Positions 16,640 to 23,999 of a stretch of DNA of 27,025 bases are shown piece by piece. Both the position numbers and the translations under genes were made by a program. The stretch comes from Bacillota bacterium (GTDB taxonomy: Bacteria; Bacillota; Clostridia; Acetivibrionales; DSM-1351). The stretch covers positions 1 to 27,025 of the forward strand of contig JAEVZU010000050.1 of NCBI GenBank assembly GCA_023392075.1. The letters are read 5' to 3'. The first letter of the stretch is position 1; each line of letters starts with the position of its first letter. Under the pieces are notes generated by a model. The model saw nothing but the letters and a program-made list of their open reading frames with translations. It did no database searches and was not told the DNA's origin.

Positions 16640-19066
16640 ATGAAAACCTCACAGAAATTCGTATATTTGCTGTTAAACTCTGTAATGGTCAGAAACCTTG
16701 TACTGAGAACGGTAATTAATAGAATTGTTGATAACATCAATATTTGTAAAGCCCTTTTGGGATTTTCCCCGGGTTTTGCAGGTCAAACGCGTTTGTCTTA
16801 CAGGGCCGGTTATTTCATATTAAACGGTTACAATAAAGTTAAAATAACCAATAAGGGAATTTTCACCGGAGAAATTCTTTTAGAAAATATAAATTATCCT
16901 GTAAAGGATTTTATTCCGGCTGAAGGAATTGATATTCATAACGAGAATATAGCAGAAATAAAAAAAGATATCCGCAACGCCGTAATAAGGAAAGATGCAT
17001 CAATAAGCAAGAAGTACTTCAGGTTGAGGGGGCTTTCCAAACTGGTGATGTTTGGGACGCTTGCAGCTATTTTGGTTTCAGTTTACCGGTTACTTACCGA
17101 CAGTTACAATGGCTCCGGTCTGCGCGAGGTATTAAATATACTGTGGCTGCTGCCCAATATTTATTTTTTTACCCAGACCGTACTGTTTTACTTTTCCAGA
17201 CTGAAGCATTTTTCTTTAAAATACAATTTTGAGGAGGCCGGTGCTGAAGAAATATATAAATTGGAACAGGCAGAAGATCAGCCTTATGTTATTGCAGTAG
17301 TACCCACATACATGGAAGAGCCTGAACTGCTGAAACGGACTTTATATAGTCTGTGCCTTCAGAAATACAAGAATATGAAGGTTGTCTTATTACTTGGAAA
17401 TGATGTTTACTCCAGGGACAGCAGGCAAATTGAAAATACCGGGTCATCGCGAAGAATGGTTGCAAAAATCAGGCTTGAACAGAGGAGCCGTAAAAATACC
17501 ATAAGAAGAAGCTACAAACACTTTAAATCAGTAAATTTATCTGATATGGATGTAATAAAAAAGGAGCTTGCGTCAATAAAAGAGCTTTACAACATGGTAG
17601 CTGTGTGGTTGTACAAACTTTCATGGGAATTCAAAACCTCTGAAACAAAGTATCCCACAGATAGTTACCTGATTAAGCATTCACTGATTCCTCAGTATGT
17701 ATATTATAAAAGAAAGTCGGCAGGCTGTGGGAAAATAATATCCGGTTTATGTGAAACAAGCTATTCTGTGAGTGTAGCAGAGGAGTATTCCAACAAGCTT
17801 GAAGAATTTTACAAAGAGCTTAATAAAATTTTTAGCATAAATATTGAAGTGTTTATGAGGACCAAATACGGCAATCTGGAGCAGCAAAAGACAAAAGCGG
17901 GTAATTTGACTGCTTATAGTTCTATTCTGGGAGGTACATGGAGTGTTAAGAAGAATAAATCGGGAAAAAGTGAACTTGTAGCCTCGGAAAAAGGAAAGTA
18001 CGTTATGCCTCCGAAATATTTTGCTTCTTTTGATTGTGATACCGTAGTAAAACCAGAATATATAATAAGGAAAGTCTCGTTTCTGGAAAGAAAAGAAAAC
18101 GCTTCGGTAGGACTGATACAATCACCATATATTGTTCCTGCCCCGGAAGTATCAAATGTCGCATCAGCATCAGGCACGCAATCATATTGGTTTTTACCCG
18201 TATCTGTGGGAATAAGTACCGTGAAAAGTGCATTTTGGCTTGGATATAACGGATTAATAAGGTTTGAGGCTGTCCGGAAGATTAAGACTTTTCTGGCTGA
18301 AACCATTATTGAAGATACTGAAAACAGCCTGAAAATAAGGAAAGCCGGATATACCATATTCACTTCACCCGAAGAACAATGCATTACTTTCAGTCCTGTA
18401 AACATCAAATCGCTGAGGGTTCAAAGAATACGATGGTCATGCGGAGGGTTTAATCTTCTGAAAATTTTGCTCGGCAGCATGAGAAATAAGACCTCAGGTT
18501 TGAACTCCTTAAAGGAAAAGCTGTTATGTATAAATTACATAACAGGACTGAACACCCTGCCGCTGGCGGTTTCCATAATGTATCTGCTGCAGTCGCCGCT
18601 GCATAACCAGTATTATTTTATTGAAACCATACCGTTTCTTTTATACCTGCTTTCCTATGCCGTACTGATGAAATCTTTTACTAAATATAAACTGCCTCAT
18701 ATACTCGATGGACTTTCGGTAGGCATATTTATGAATTTTTACCATCTGGCAGGTACCGGCAAATCCATAAAAGATCTTTTCCGCATACAGAAAAATCCGA
18801 TTTTTAAATCAACTCCGAGAGGGAAAAACGTATCAGAGCATAAGCTTAGTTTTATTGAGGTTTTAGGAGTGTCCTTGTTTGCAGCATGGATGGGCTTTCG
18901 GTTTATCAACCAATTAATATATAAGGCATACTATGATATTTTTCCTTTTCTACAGCTTTCACTTCTGGTTTACGGGTTAATCAGATTTCTTGGTCAGGAT
19001 TTGGGTATTTCAGCAGAAGAAAAAAAGAGAGCGCAAAACAGCATATATATGGAGATACGGTCATGA
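16640..19066 (+). CDS. Processive-type membrane glycosyltransferase, family 2-like (QxxRW)
   Basis: This protein has 808 residues. The start is ATG 16640 after GGAGGG (16626-16631). Residues about 1-130 are an unassigned soluble domain, two membrane segments lie at about 134-190, a GT2-like catalytic domain at about 210-610, and four to five membrane segments from about 630 to 790. Catalytic signatures are VVPTYMEEPELLKRTLYSL near 217, D465-C-D467, Q-S-P-Y near 495, E558-D-T and Q595-R-I-R-W599. These are the hallmarks of cellulose and hyaluronan synthase-like polymerases that extrude the chain through their own membrane domain. Between the first motif and the DxD lies an insertion of about 170 residues with a basic segment, longer than in ordinary GT2 enzymes. 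It probably polymerises the sugar activated by the upstream genes. Its stop overlaps the GH5 start by four bases (ATGA). Confidence 0.85.
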   Translation: MKTSQKFVYLLLNSVMVRNLVLRTVINRIVDNINICKALLGFSPGFAGQTRLSYRAGYFILNGYNKVKITNKGIFTGEILLENINYPVKDFIPAEGIDIHNENIAEIKKDIRNAVIRKDASISKKYFRLRGLSKLVMFGTLAAILVSVYRLLTDSYNGSGLREVLNILWLLPNIYFFTQTVLFYFSRLKHFSLKYNFEEAGAEEIYKLEQAEDQPYVIAVVPTYMEEPELLKRTLYSLCLQKYKNMKVVLLLGNDVYSRDSRQIENTGSSRRMVAKIRLEQRSRKNTIRRSYKHFKSVNLSDMDVIKKELASIKELYNMVAVWLYKLSWEFKTSETKYPTDSYLIKHSLIPQYVYYKRKSAGCGKIISGLCETSYSVSVAEEYSNKLEEFYKELNKIFSINIEVFMRTKYGNLEQQKTKAGNLTAYSSILGGTWSVKKNKSGKSELVASEKGKYVMPPKYFASFDCDTVVKPEYIIRKVSFLERKENASVGLIQSPYIVPAPEVSNVASASGTQSYWFLPVSVGISTVKSAFWLGYNGLIRFEAVRKIKTFLAETIIEDTENSLKIRKAGYTIFTSPEEQCITFSPVNIKSLRVQRIRWSCGGFNLLKILLGSMRNKTSGLNSLKEKLLCINYITGLNTLPLAVSIMYLLQSPLHNQYYFIETIPFLLYLLSYAVLMKSFTKYKLPHILDGLSVGIFMNFYHLAGTGKSIKDLFRIQKNPIFKSTPRGKNVSEHKLSFIEVLGVSLFAAWMGFRFINQLIYKAYYDIFPFLQLSLLVYGLIRFLGQDLGISAEEKKRAQNSIYMEIRS

Positions 19067-20229
19067 GAAAACAAAATGAACTATTTTTTACGGGTTCCAG
19101 AAGGTTCACAATAATATTGGGAGCCGGTATGCTGCTCTCCGTCTTTTTGATTTTTATGAATTACAAAATGATGGAGGTATCAAAATTCAGTGTGTCATAC
19201 TCCTATGAGCAGGCAAAAAGACTTGGCAGGGGAATAAATATGGGGAACTTCTTGGAGGCTCCTAATGAGGGCGAATGGGGAATCACTCTAAAGGAGGAGT
19301 ATTTCGATATTATAAAAAAGGCTCATTTCGATACCATCAGGGTACCGATTAAATGGTCTGCACATGCAGCCCTGGAAAAGCCATTTAAAATTGATGAGGC
19401 TTTTTTCGAAAGAATTGATTGGGTAATTGCAAACGCGAAGAAATATGGATTAAACATTGTTATCAGTTTCAATAACTATAATGAAATGTATTCCGATCCT
19501 GATAAAAATTCCGCCAGGCTGACAGGTATATGGGCTCAGATTGCATCGAGATACAGGCTGAGCGATTCATCTGTTTATTATGAAATTCTGAATGAACCCC
19601 ATGAGGCACTTAACGGGGATAAATGGAACAGCGTATTAAGGGATACCATTAAAGCCATAAGAAAAACCGATACCTATCGTACCTTGATAGTATCAGGTGA
19701 TCTGTGGGGGAGTGCGTACGGCTTGAGTAATTTAAAACTGCCCGATGCTGAAGAGAACCTGATATGTACTTTCCATACCTACACACCAATGATATTTACA
19801 CATCAGGGTGTAACATATGCAGAAAAGGAGCATGCCTATATCAAAGATATTGTCTGGCCCGGCCCTCCCGGGAGAAAAGCTGTACTTCCAAAGGAGCTGG
19901 AGAATAATGCAGAAATAAAACAATGGTTTGATGGTTATAATTCACTGCCGCTGATGGAAAATCCCGGCGGGCCTTCACCTGTCCTGTGGGAACTTGATTT
20001 TGCTGCCAACTGGTCCAAGACAAACAATAGACCAGTATGGTTAGGTGAATTCGGGGTTACTACAAACGCAGATATGACTTCACGGATCAATTGGCTGAAA
20101 TTTATATCAACGGAATGCAAAAAAAGAGAAATTACATGGGCCTACTGGGATTTCTGCGCTTCATGTGCTGCATATGACCTGAAGAGTAACCAATGGTATG
20201 AAGATATATTGGATGCACTGATATACTAG
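19063..20229 (+). CDS. Membrane-anchored GH5-family glycoside hydrolase-like protein
   Basis: This 388-residue protein overlaps the glycosyltransferase by ATGA. Residues 15-33 are a single hydrophobic segment after a basic start, with no cleavage site, so it is anchored with the catalytic domain outside. The domain runs from about 45 to 388 and begins with RGINMGNFLE. Acid/base E178 is in NEP, nucleophile E329 is in GEFG, R93 is in IRVPI, and FHTYTP and WAYWDF are also present. The conserved HH after beta strand 3 is N137-N138 here, in SFNNYNE, so one of the normally invariant GH5 residues is lost. Hydrolases paired with polymerases, such as BcsZ with BcsA, trim or edit nascent chains, and that is the likely role. 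Weak hydrolysis, transglycosylation or an altered substrate are possible. Confidence 0.88.
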   Translation: MRKQNELFFTGSRRFTIILGAGMLLSVFLIFMNYKMMEVSKFSVSYSYEQAKRLGRGINMGNFLEAPNEGEWGITLKEEYFDIIKKAHFDTIRVPIKWSAHAALEKPFKIDEAFFERIDWVIANAKKYGLNIVISFNNYNEMYSDPDKNSARLTGIWAQIASRYRLSDSSVYYEILNEPHEALNGDKWNSVLRDTIKAIRKTDTYRTLIVSGDLWGSAYGLSNLKLPDAEENLICTFHTYTPMIFTHQGVTYAEKEHAYIKDIVWPGPPGRKAVLPKELENNAEIKQWFDGYNSLPLMENPGGPSPVLWELDFAANWSKTNNRPVWLGEFGVTTNADMTSRINWLKFISTECKKREITWAYWDFCASCAAYDLKSNQWYEDILDALIY

Positions 20230-20256
20230 TGTTAATTTCCGGGAGGGCGAAAAGTT

Positions 20257-20770
20257 ATGGCTGATAAATTATGGAGTTTAAAGGAAAAAGACGACCTATT
20301 CATACAAAGTGCCAGGAAAATGCTTCAAGAGGCAAAAGAACCGGCTGATGGGAGTAAAGCGCATAAAAAAATTGTCAAATAATCTTACCGGTGCCGACGG
20401 TTTGCGTGCAATTCTCTTTCAGCTGATGATTTCAATTATATTAATTGCCACACCGTTTTCCAACTTTTTTGGAAAACTTATGGACAACAGTTTTCTGAAA
20501 TTTACGGCAAAAATATCCTTTGGTCTTTATATATGGCACTACCTGATAATAATTATTCTGCAGAATGTATGGGTGAGTGATTACTATTATATGGGTGTAA
20601 GTAATTTTAAAGACTGGTTGCTGACTTCTTTGGCAGTAGCAGGTATATCCTGTATAATAGCATTGCTGTCCCGCAGATTTATTGAAAAACCATTTATGGA
20701 ATGGGCCCATCGAAAAGACTTCAAGATAGAGAGAAGTACACTGGATGCTTTGTTCAATCAGTTCAATTAA
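20257..20770 (+). pseudogene. Degraded acyltransferase-3 family gene: frameshift plus internal deletion
   Basis: A good ribosome binding site (GGGAGGG, 20241-20247) precedes ATG 20257. The frame gives 41 residues (MADKLWSLKEKDDLFIQSAR and on) and stops at 20382, after an A7 run (20365-20371). Reading one base fewer there joins it to KKLSNNLTGADGLRAI, which is the N-terminal hallmark of membrane O-acyltransferases of the OafA/YrhL type. The sequence then jumps directly to the C-terminal third of that family (FTAKISFGLYIWHYLII, then SRRFIEKPF), ending at 20770. Roughly 200-250 residues, holding the catalytic His and most membrane segments, are missing. The gene is therefore almost certainly inactive. 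It lies 27 nt after the GH5 gene and was presumably the last gene of the cluster, acylating the polymer or its precursor. A sequencing error could explain the A7 but not the deletion. Confidence 0.78.
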
Positions 20771-21109
20771 TTATATCGGCAATAGCTTAAAAAGGGTTTT
20801 ACCCTTGAGTTACCGGATATACATACCAACTTCAATAAATGAATTTCTCAAAAAGTACATACCTGAAACTTGTATGGTTCATCACAAGTATTTAAGCTGT
20901 AGCAGAACAATCAACATCCTGTCCCGGGTTGCTGTTCAAATAAGCCTCCTGCCGATTTGCCAGCTAAAACACTTGTATTTTGCCTACAATTTCAGGCATG
21001 TACTTTTTATAGAGCTTCCCATTTATCGAAGTTGTACTCGCGCACAATATCAGTATTCCATTATTTACAATTATCTCATTTTAAGACATCCCTTTTGTGA
21101 CCTAATGAA
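20771..21109. other. 339-nt non-coding region with decayed repeated sequence
   Basis: No gene is supported. An open + strand frame (20745-21113) has no ribosome binding site and no recognisable domain. The main content is the imperfect inverted repeat at 20827-21034. A small hairpin AAGGGT/ACCCTT (20792-20806) follows the acyltransferase remnant but lacks a T tract. The GH30 gene ends in this region from the other side, and I could not find a convincing terminator for it. Confidence 0.6.
20827..21034. repeat. Imperfect inverted repeat with ~77-nt arms of former coding character
   Basis: The + strand at 20827-20903 and the - strand at 21034-20957 align along their length with about three quarters identity and short indels, separated by 53 nt. 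Both share CAACTTC(A/G)ATAAATG, AAAAAGTACAT(A/G)CCTGAAA and an ACAAGT/TTTA/AGCTG end. Translated, the arms give TSINEFLKKYIPE and TSINGKLYKKYMPE, with an indel of a whole codon and mostly conservative changes. This suggests two copies of a once-coding segment that diverged and now lie inverted. The parent protein is not recognised. Confidence 0.6.
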
Positions 21110-22711
21110 CTAATTAACCGGCAGCGAAATAATTTCGCCCAGCAAATACCTTTTAATCACTGCCAGGTCAAGAGCATCCACACTACTGTCCCTGTTTACA
21201 TCGGCCAGCCTCATTCCGTCCTGCGAAGGGAAGGTGCTTATCTGACCCGTTAGATACTGTTTGACAAGTGCAAAGTCAATGGCATCTACAGTGCCGTCAC
21301 CGTTAACGTCACCGTAAATTCCCGGATTTGAACTGCTTCCGCCAACAAAGGTTGTAACTGAGTTTGCGGCCAGATTACCGGTAAAGCTGGAGCCGCTGAC
21401 CGGTATTTTTGTTCCTTCAGCTAAATTTTGGGTTGCCGAGGTGACATACGGTGTCACAGATGAGGGTGAAAAACCGTTTAAAGCATATGTAACGGATTGG
21501 CCTGCGGAACTGTTATTTATGGCAACTATTGCAAAATTGCCTGTAGAGGGATCTTTGTATGCGGTCACATATACACCTGATACCGGATTGACCGTAGCAG
21601 AAATTCTCTGCCAGCCCGGTCTTATAAATCTTGCATATTGTCCGATGGTATAAAGTCTTTTAGCAACCTTATAGGTTTTGGAATTCATATCCATCTGTAT
21701 AAGGCCTTCTCCGTTGTATGTTTTATAACATGCGCCCCACCAGTAATTCCACGCATTTCCCTGAGTTATGGTCATAAAATCATGAATTTCCCTGGACCAT
21801 TTCAAGCCATCTGTAATTGTAATATCATTGCCGTTCATATCAGATATTTCGGTCTGCCAGATTCCTTTCCCCTTTGCCTTTGTAGTGGGAAACGGTACAT
21901 AGGTTGAACCGTAATTATGACACCCTACGATATCTGTTCTTGTAACTGCGACAGGATCGTTCAGGCTGTCTATTGCAAGTGCTTCCGAGCATGTCATTTT
22001 TTCACCCACAATAACTTTTGAAGTTATGCCCTCCCTGTCAAAAGTAGGTACAAGGTAATTGCTCATAAATGTCTTAAACTGAGCTGCCGTCCACGTACAT
22101 GAAGAATAGGCTGTTTCCAGGTCGGGCTCGTTTGATATTCCTATATGTGTAATGTCAATTCCGAACTTTGATTTGTAGTTTTTAATGTGTTCAGCCAAAT
22201 AGGTGGCATAAGCCTGGTACTTATCCGTTTTAAGTGATCCGCGTGCTACCGAACCGGTGGTTTTCATCCAGGCCGGCGGGCTCCATACGGTATAAAGTAT
22301 GTTTTTTATACCATAGGTTGACTGGAGGGCTTTGATCATGGGTATCTGATCGTCATTTGAAGCTGTCCAGTCCCAGGTTGTTTCCGAAGGCTGCATTGTC
22401 TTGTTGGGCCCGTCGGTTGCATTTCCCCAGGTTCCGCCATCACCGAGTATTGAACGGAAGATGGAAAAACCCGCTCCATTGGTTGTTGAGAACAACAGAT
22501 CATAGATTTCCTTTTGTTTTGTTTCTCCCAAGAGTGCAATATTATTTGATTGATGAAAAGCTTCCGATACACCAAATCCATCAATGGTTTGGTATGCAGT
22601 ATTCCAGTCAACGGTAACTGCTGACGCTGCATACATATGGGCAGGCAGAGCTATTGACAGCAAAAGTGTCAATACCATTGCCATACCCGTGAAACGAAGC
22701 ATTTTTTTCAT
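21110..22711 (-). CDS. Secreted GH30-family xylanase-type enzyme with type I dockerin (cellulosomal)
   Basis: This 533-residue precursor starts at ATG 22711 (minus strand), seven bases after GGAGGG; upstream in-frame codons lack a ribosome binding site. A signal peptide (MKKMLRF, then a hydrophobic core) is cleaved near AHMYAASA, residues 25-31. The catalytic TIM-barrel plus side beta-domain runs from about 32 to 455 and opens with QTIDGFGVSEAF. Acid/base E195 is in ISNEPD and nucleophile E288 in WQTEISD, as in GH30 subfamily 8 glucuronoxylanases. A C-terminal dockerin (about 470-533) has two repeats beginning DVNGDGTVDAID and DVNRDSSVDALD. Clostridial GH30_8 enzymes differ in whether they need a glucuronic acid side chain, which cannot be settled by eye. 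It diverges from a sugar-sensing regulatory set, which may control it. Confidence 0.9.
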   Translation of the reverse strand: MKKMLRFTGMAMVLTLLLSIALPAHMYAASAVTVDWNTAYQTIDGFGVSEAFHQSNNIALLGETKQKEIYDLLFSTTNGAGFSIFRSILGDGGTWGNATDGPNKTMQPSETTWDWTASNDDQIPMIKALQSTYGIKNILYTVWSPPAWMKTTGSVARGSLKTDKYQAYATYLAEHIKNYKSKFGIDITHIGISNEPDLETAYSSCTWTAAQFKTFMSNYLVPTFDREGITSKVIVGEKMTCSEALAIDSLNDPVAVTRTDIVGCHNYGSTYVPFPTTKAKGKGIWQTEISDMNGNDITITDGLKWSREIHDFMTITQGNAWNYWWGACYKTYNGEGLIQMDMNSKTYKVAKRLYTIGQYARFIRPGWQRISATVNPVSGVYVTAYKDPSTGNFAIVAINNSSAGQSVTYALNGFSPSSVTPYVTSATQNLAEGTKIPVSGSSFTGNLAANSVTTFVGGSSSNPGIYGDVNGDGTVDAIDFALVKQYLTGQISTFPSQDGMRLADVNRDSSVDALDLAVIKRYLLGEIISLPVN

Positions 22712-22747
22712 GGTAATACCCTCCTGTTTCATAATATTATTAAACAT

Positions 22748-22756
22748 ATTATACCA
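22748..22756 (-). promoter_or_regulatory. Candidate extended -10 promoter for the GH30 gene
   Basis: On the minus strand TGGTATAAT (22756-22748) is an extended -10 element (TGn plus a perfect TATAAT). No good -35 is seen at 17 bp, which is tolerated by extended -10 promoters. Transcription would begin near 22741, about 30 nt before the start codon. Confidence 0.5.
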
Positions 22757-22877
22757 TAAATTACCAAAAAATATATAAATATACAAAAGATTAAATTAAT
22801 TCACCAGATTTCTACAAAAGCGGCAGGTATCTTATTGATACAAAAGTATTTAAAACTAACTTTGTAGCTTTTGGTGA

Positions 22878-22906
22878 TTCAATAATAATGTTTTTTATGA
22901 TATAAA
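22878..22906 (+). promoter_or_regulatory. Candidate promoter for the sugar-sensing operon
   Basis: TATAAA (22901-22906) is preceded by TGA, forming an extended -10, with TTCAAT (22878-22883) at 17 bp as a weak -35. Transcription would start near 22913, giving a leader of about 70 nt before the lipoprotein gene at 22985. The 273-nt spacer (22712-22984) also holds the divergent GH30 promoter. Confidence 0.45.
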
Positions 22907-22984
22907 GGAAATATTATATAATCAATGAAATATGATTCCCGTTTCTATAGGCGATAAAACCATGGGAAAGAAGAGGAACTGTAA

Positions 22985-23986
22985 ATGTGGAAAAAAATTA
23001 TTCTGATTTTTTTCATTATCTTTATACCTGCAGTATCTTCCTCAGGCTGTAGCAACTTCAGTAAAGATAAGCCTTCAGACAATAAAAATACCGTAATAGC
23101 GGTCAGTGTGATCGGAGAGACTCATGACTGGCCTATTGGTGTATCCTGGTATGCTGAAGAGGAAGTGAGGGATATAGCAGAAGAAAATGGCTGGAGCTAT
23201 GAGTTTGAGGTGGCCGCAGATGCCAATGAGCAGTCCGGTCAGATCATCAATTTGATTAATAAAAAAGTAAATTGCATCATAATGCTGCCCATGGATGGCG
23301 CATCACTGAAAACTGCGGCCATGGCAGTGCAGGACGCAGGAATACCTCTGGTTATTTTCGACAGGGAAATACCGGACTTTGCTCCTTCTGCCACAGTCAA
23401 GGGTGATAATGCGGGGATAGGAATAGAAACTGCAGATATTTTTAACGGTATGTTTCCAGACGGAACAAAGGTATTGGAAGTGATGGGCGACACGTCAACA
23501 GTTCCGCAGCAGCGGACGGACGGCTATGATGAAACCATTCACGACAATTTTACAAAGGAACAGGTTGGCTATACCGGATGGCGGCGCGATGACTCAAGAA
23601 AACTGTTTGAAGACTGGGTAGACAGGCACAGCCAGCAAGAAATTGACCGGGTGGGAGCTATTTTTACACATGATGATGAAATCGCACTGGGTATATTGGA
23701 TGCGTTGGATTCCTACAAGGCAGATAAAAATTTCAGAAAGACCTTTGACAGGCTAAAGGTTATTGCCGGCTCGGCAGGCTCACAGGAAATGTATAGAAGA
23801 ATCAGGAGCGAGGAAAAGTACACGATCTTTTCCCTCACATATTCTCCGACAATGGTCAAAAAGGCAATCAGGGTAGGCGAGAGCATCATAAAGGGTGAGG
23901 AATATGAAGAGATGACCATCATTCCCACCGAAGAAGTAACAAAACGTAATGTTGAAAAATATATAAATGTCAATTCACCATACTAA
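22985..23986 (+). CDS. Periplasmic-binding-protein-like sugar-sensing lipoprotein
   Basis: This 333-residue protein has a hydrophobic N-terminus (residues 5-18) followed by SSGC22, a slightly atypical lipobox, so it is probably anchored outside the membrane by a lipid on C22. From about residue 37 the sequence has the type 1 periplasmic-binding-protein/LacI-like fold (TVIAVSVIGETHDWP, VNCIIMLPMDG, GIPLVIFDREIP, GAIFTHDDEIALG). That group binds ribose, xylose, galactose and similar sugars. No ABC transporter permease or ATPase gene is adjacent; the gene is followed directly by a response regulator and a histidine kinase. This suggests a sensor that passes sugar occupancy to the kinase, as XylFII does with LytS in Clostridium beijerinckii, rather than a transport protein. 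The ribosome binding site is AAGAGG (22971-22976). Confidence 0.85.
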   Translation: MWKKIILIFFIIFIPAVSSSGCSNFSKDKPSDNKNTVIAVSVIGETHDWPIGVSWYAEEEVRDIAEENGWSYEFEVAADANEQSGQIINLINKKVNCIIMLPMDGASLKTAAMAVQDAGIPLVIFDREIPDFAPSATVKGDNAGIGIETADIFNGMFPDGTKVLEVMGDTSTVPQQRTDGYDETIHDNFTKEQVGYTGWRRDDSRKLFEDWVDRHSQQEIDRVGAIFTHDDEIALGILDALDSYKADKNFRKTFDRLKVIAGSAGSQEMYRRIRSEEKYTIFSLTYSPTMVKKAIRVGESIIKGEEYEEMTIIPTEEVTKRNVEKYINVNSPY

Positions 23987-23999
23987 GGATGATTAAATA

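Noticed and set aside
17747..18408. Long antisense open frames within the glycosyltransferase, and similar ones opposite the GH9 and kinase genes
   Set aside because: They are mirror frames of strongly supported genes and have no motifs or start signals.
20745..21113. 122-residue + strand open frame
   Set aside because: No ribosome binding site or domain; it overlaps the acyltransferase remnant and runs through the decayed inverted repeat.
22712..22786. N-terminal extension of the GH30 gene to 22786
   Set aside because: It would bury the signal peptide and span the predicted promoter and ribosome binding site.
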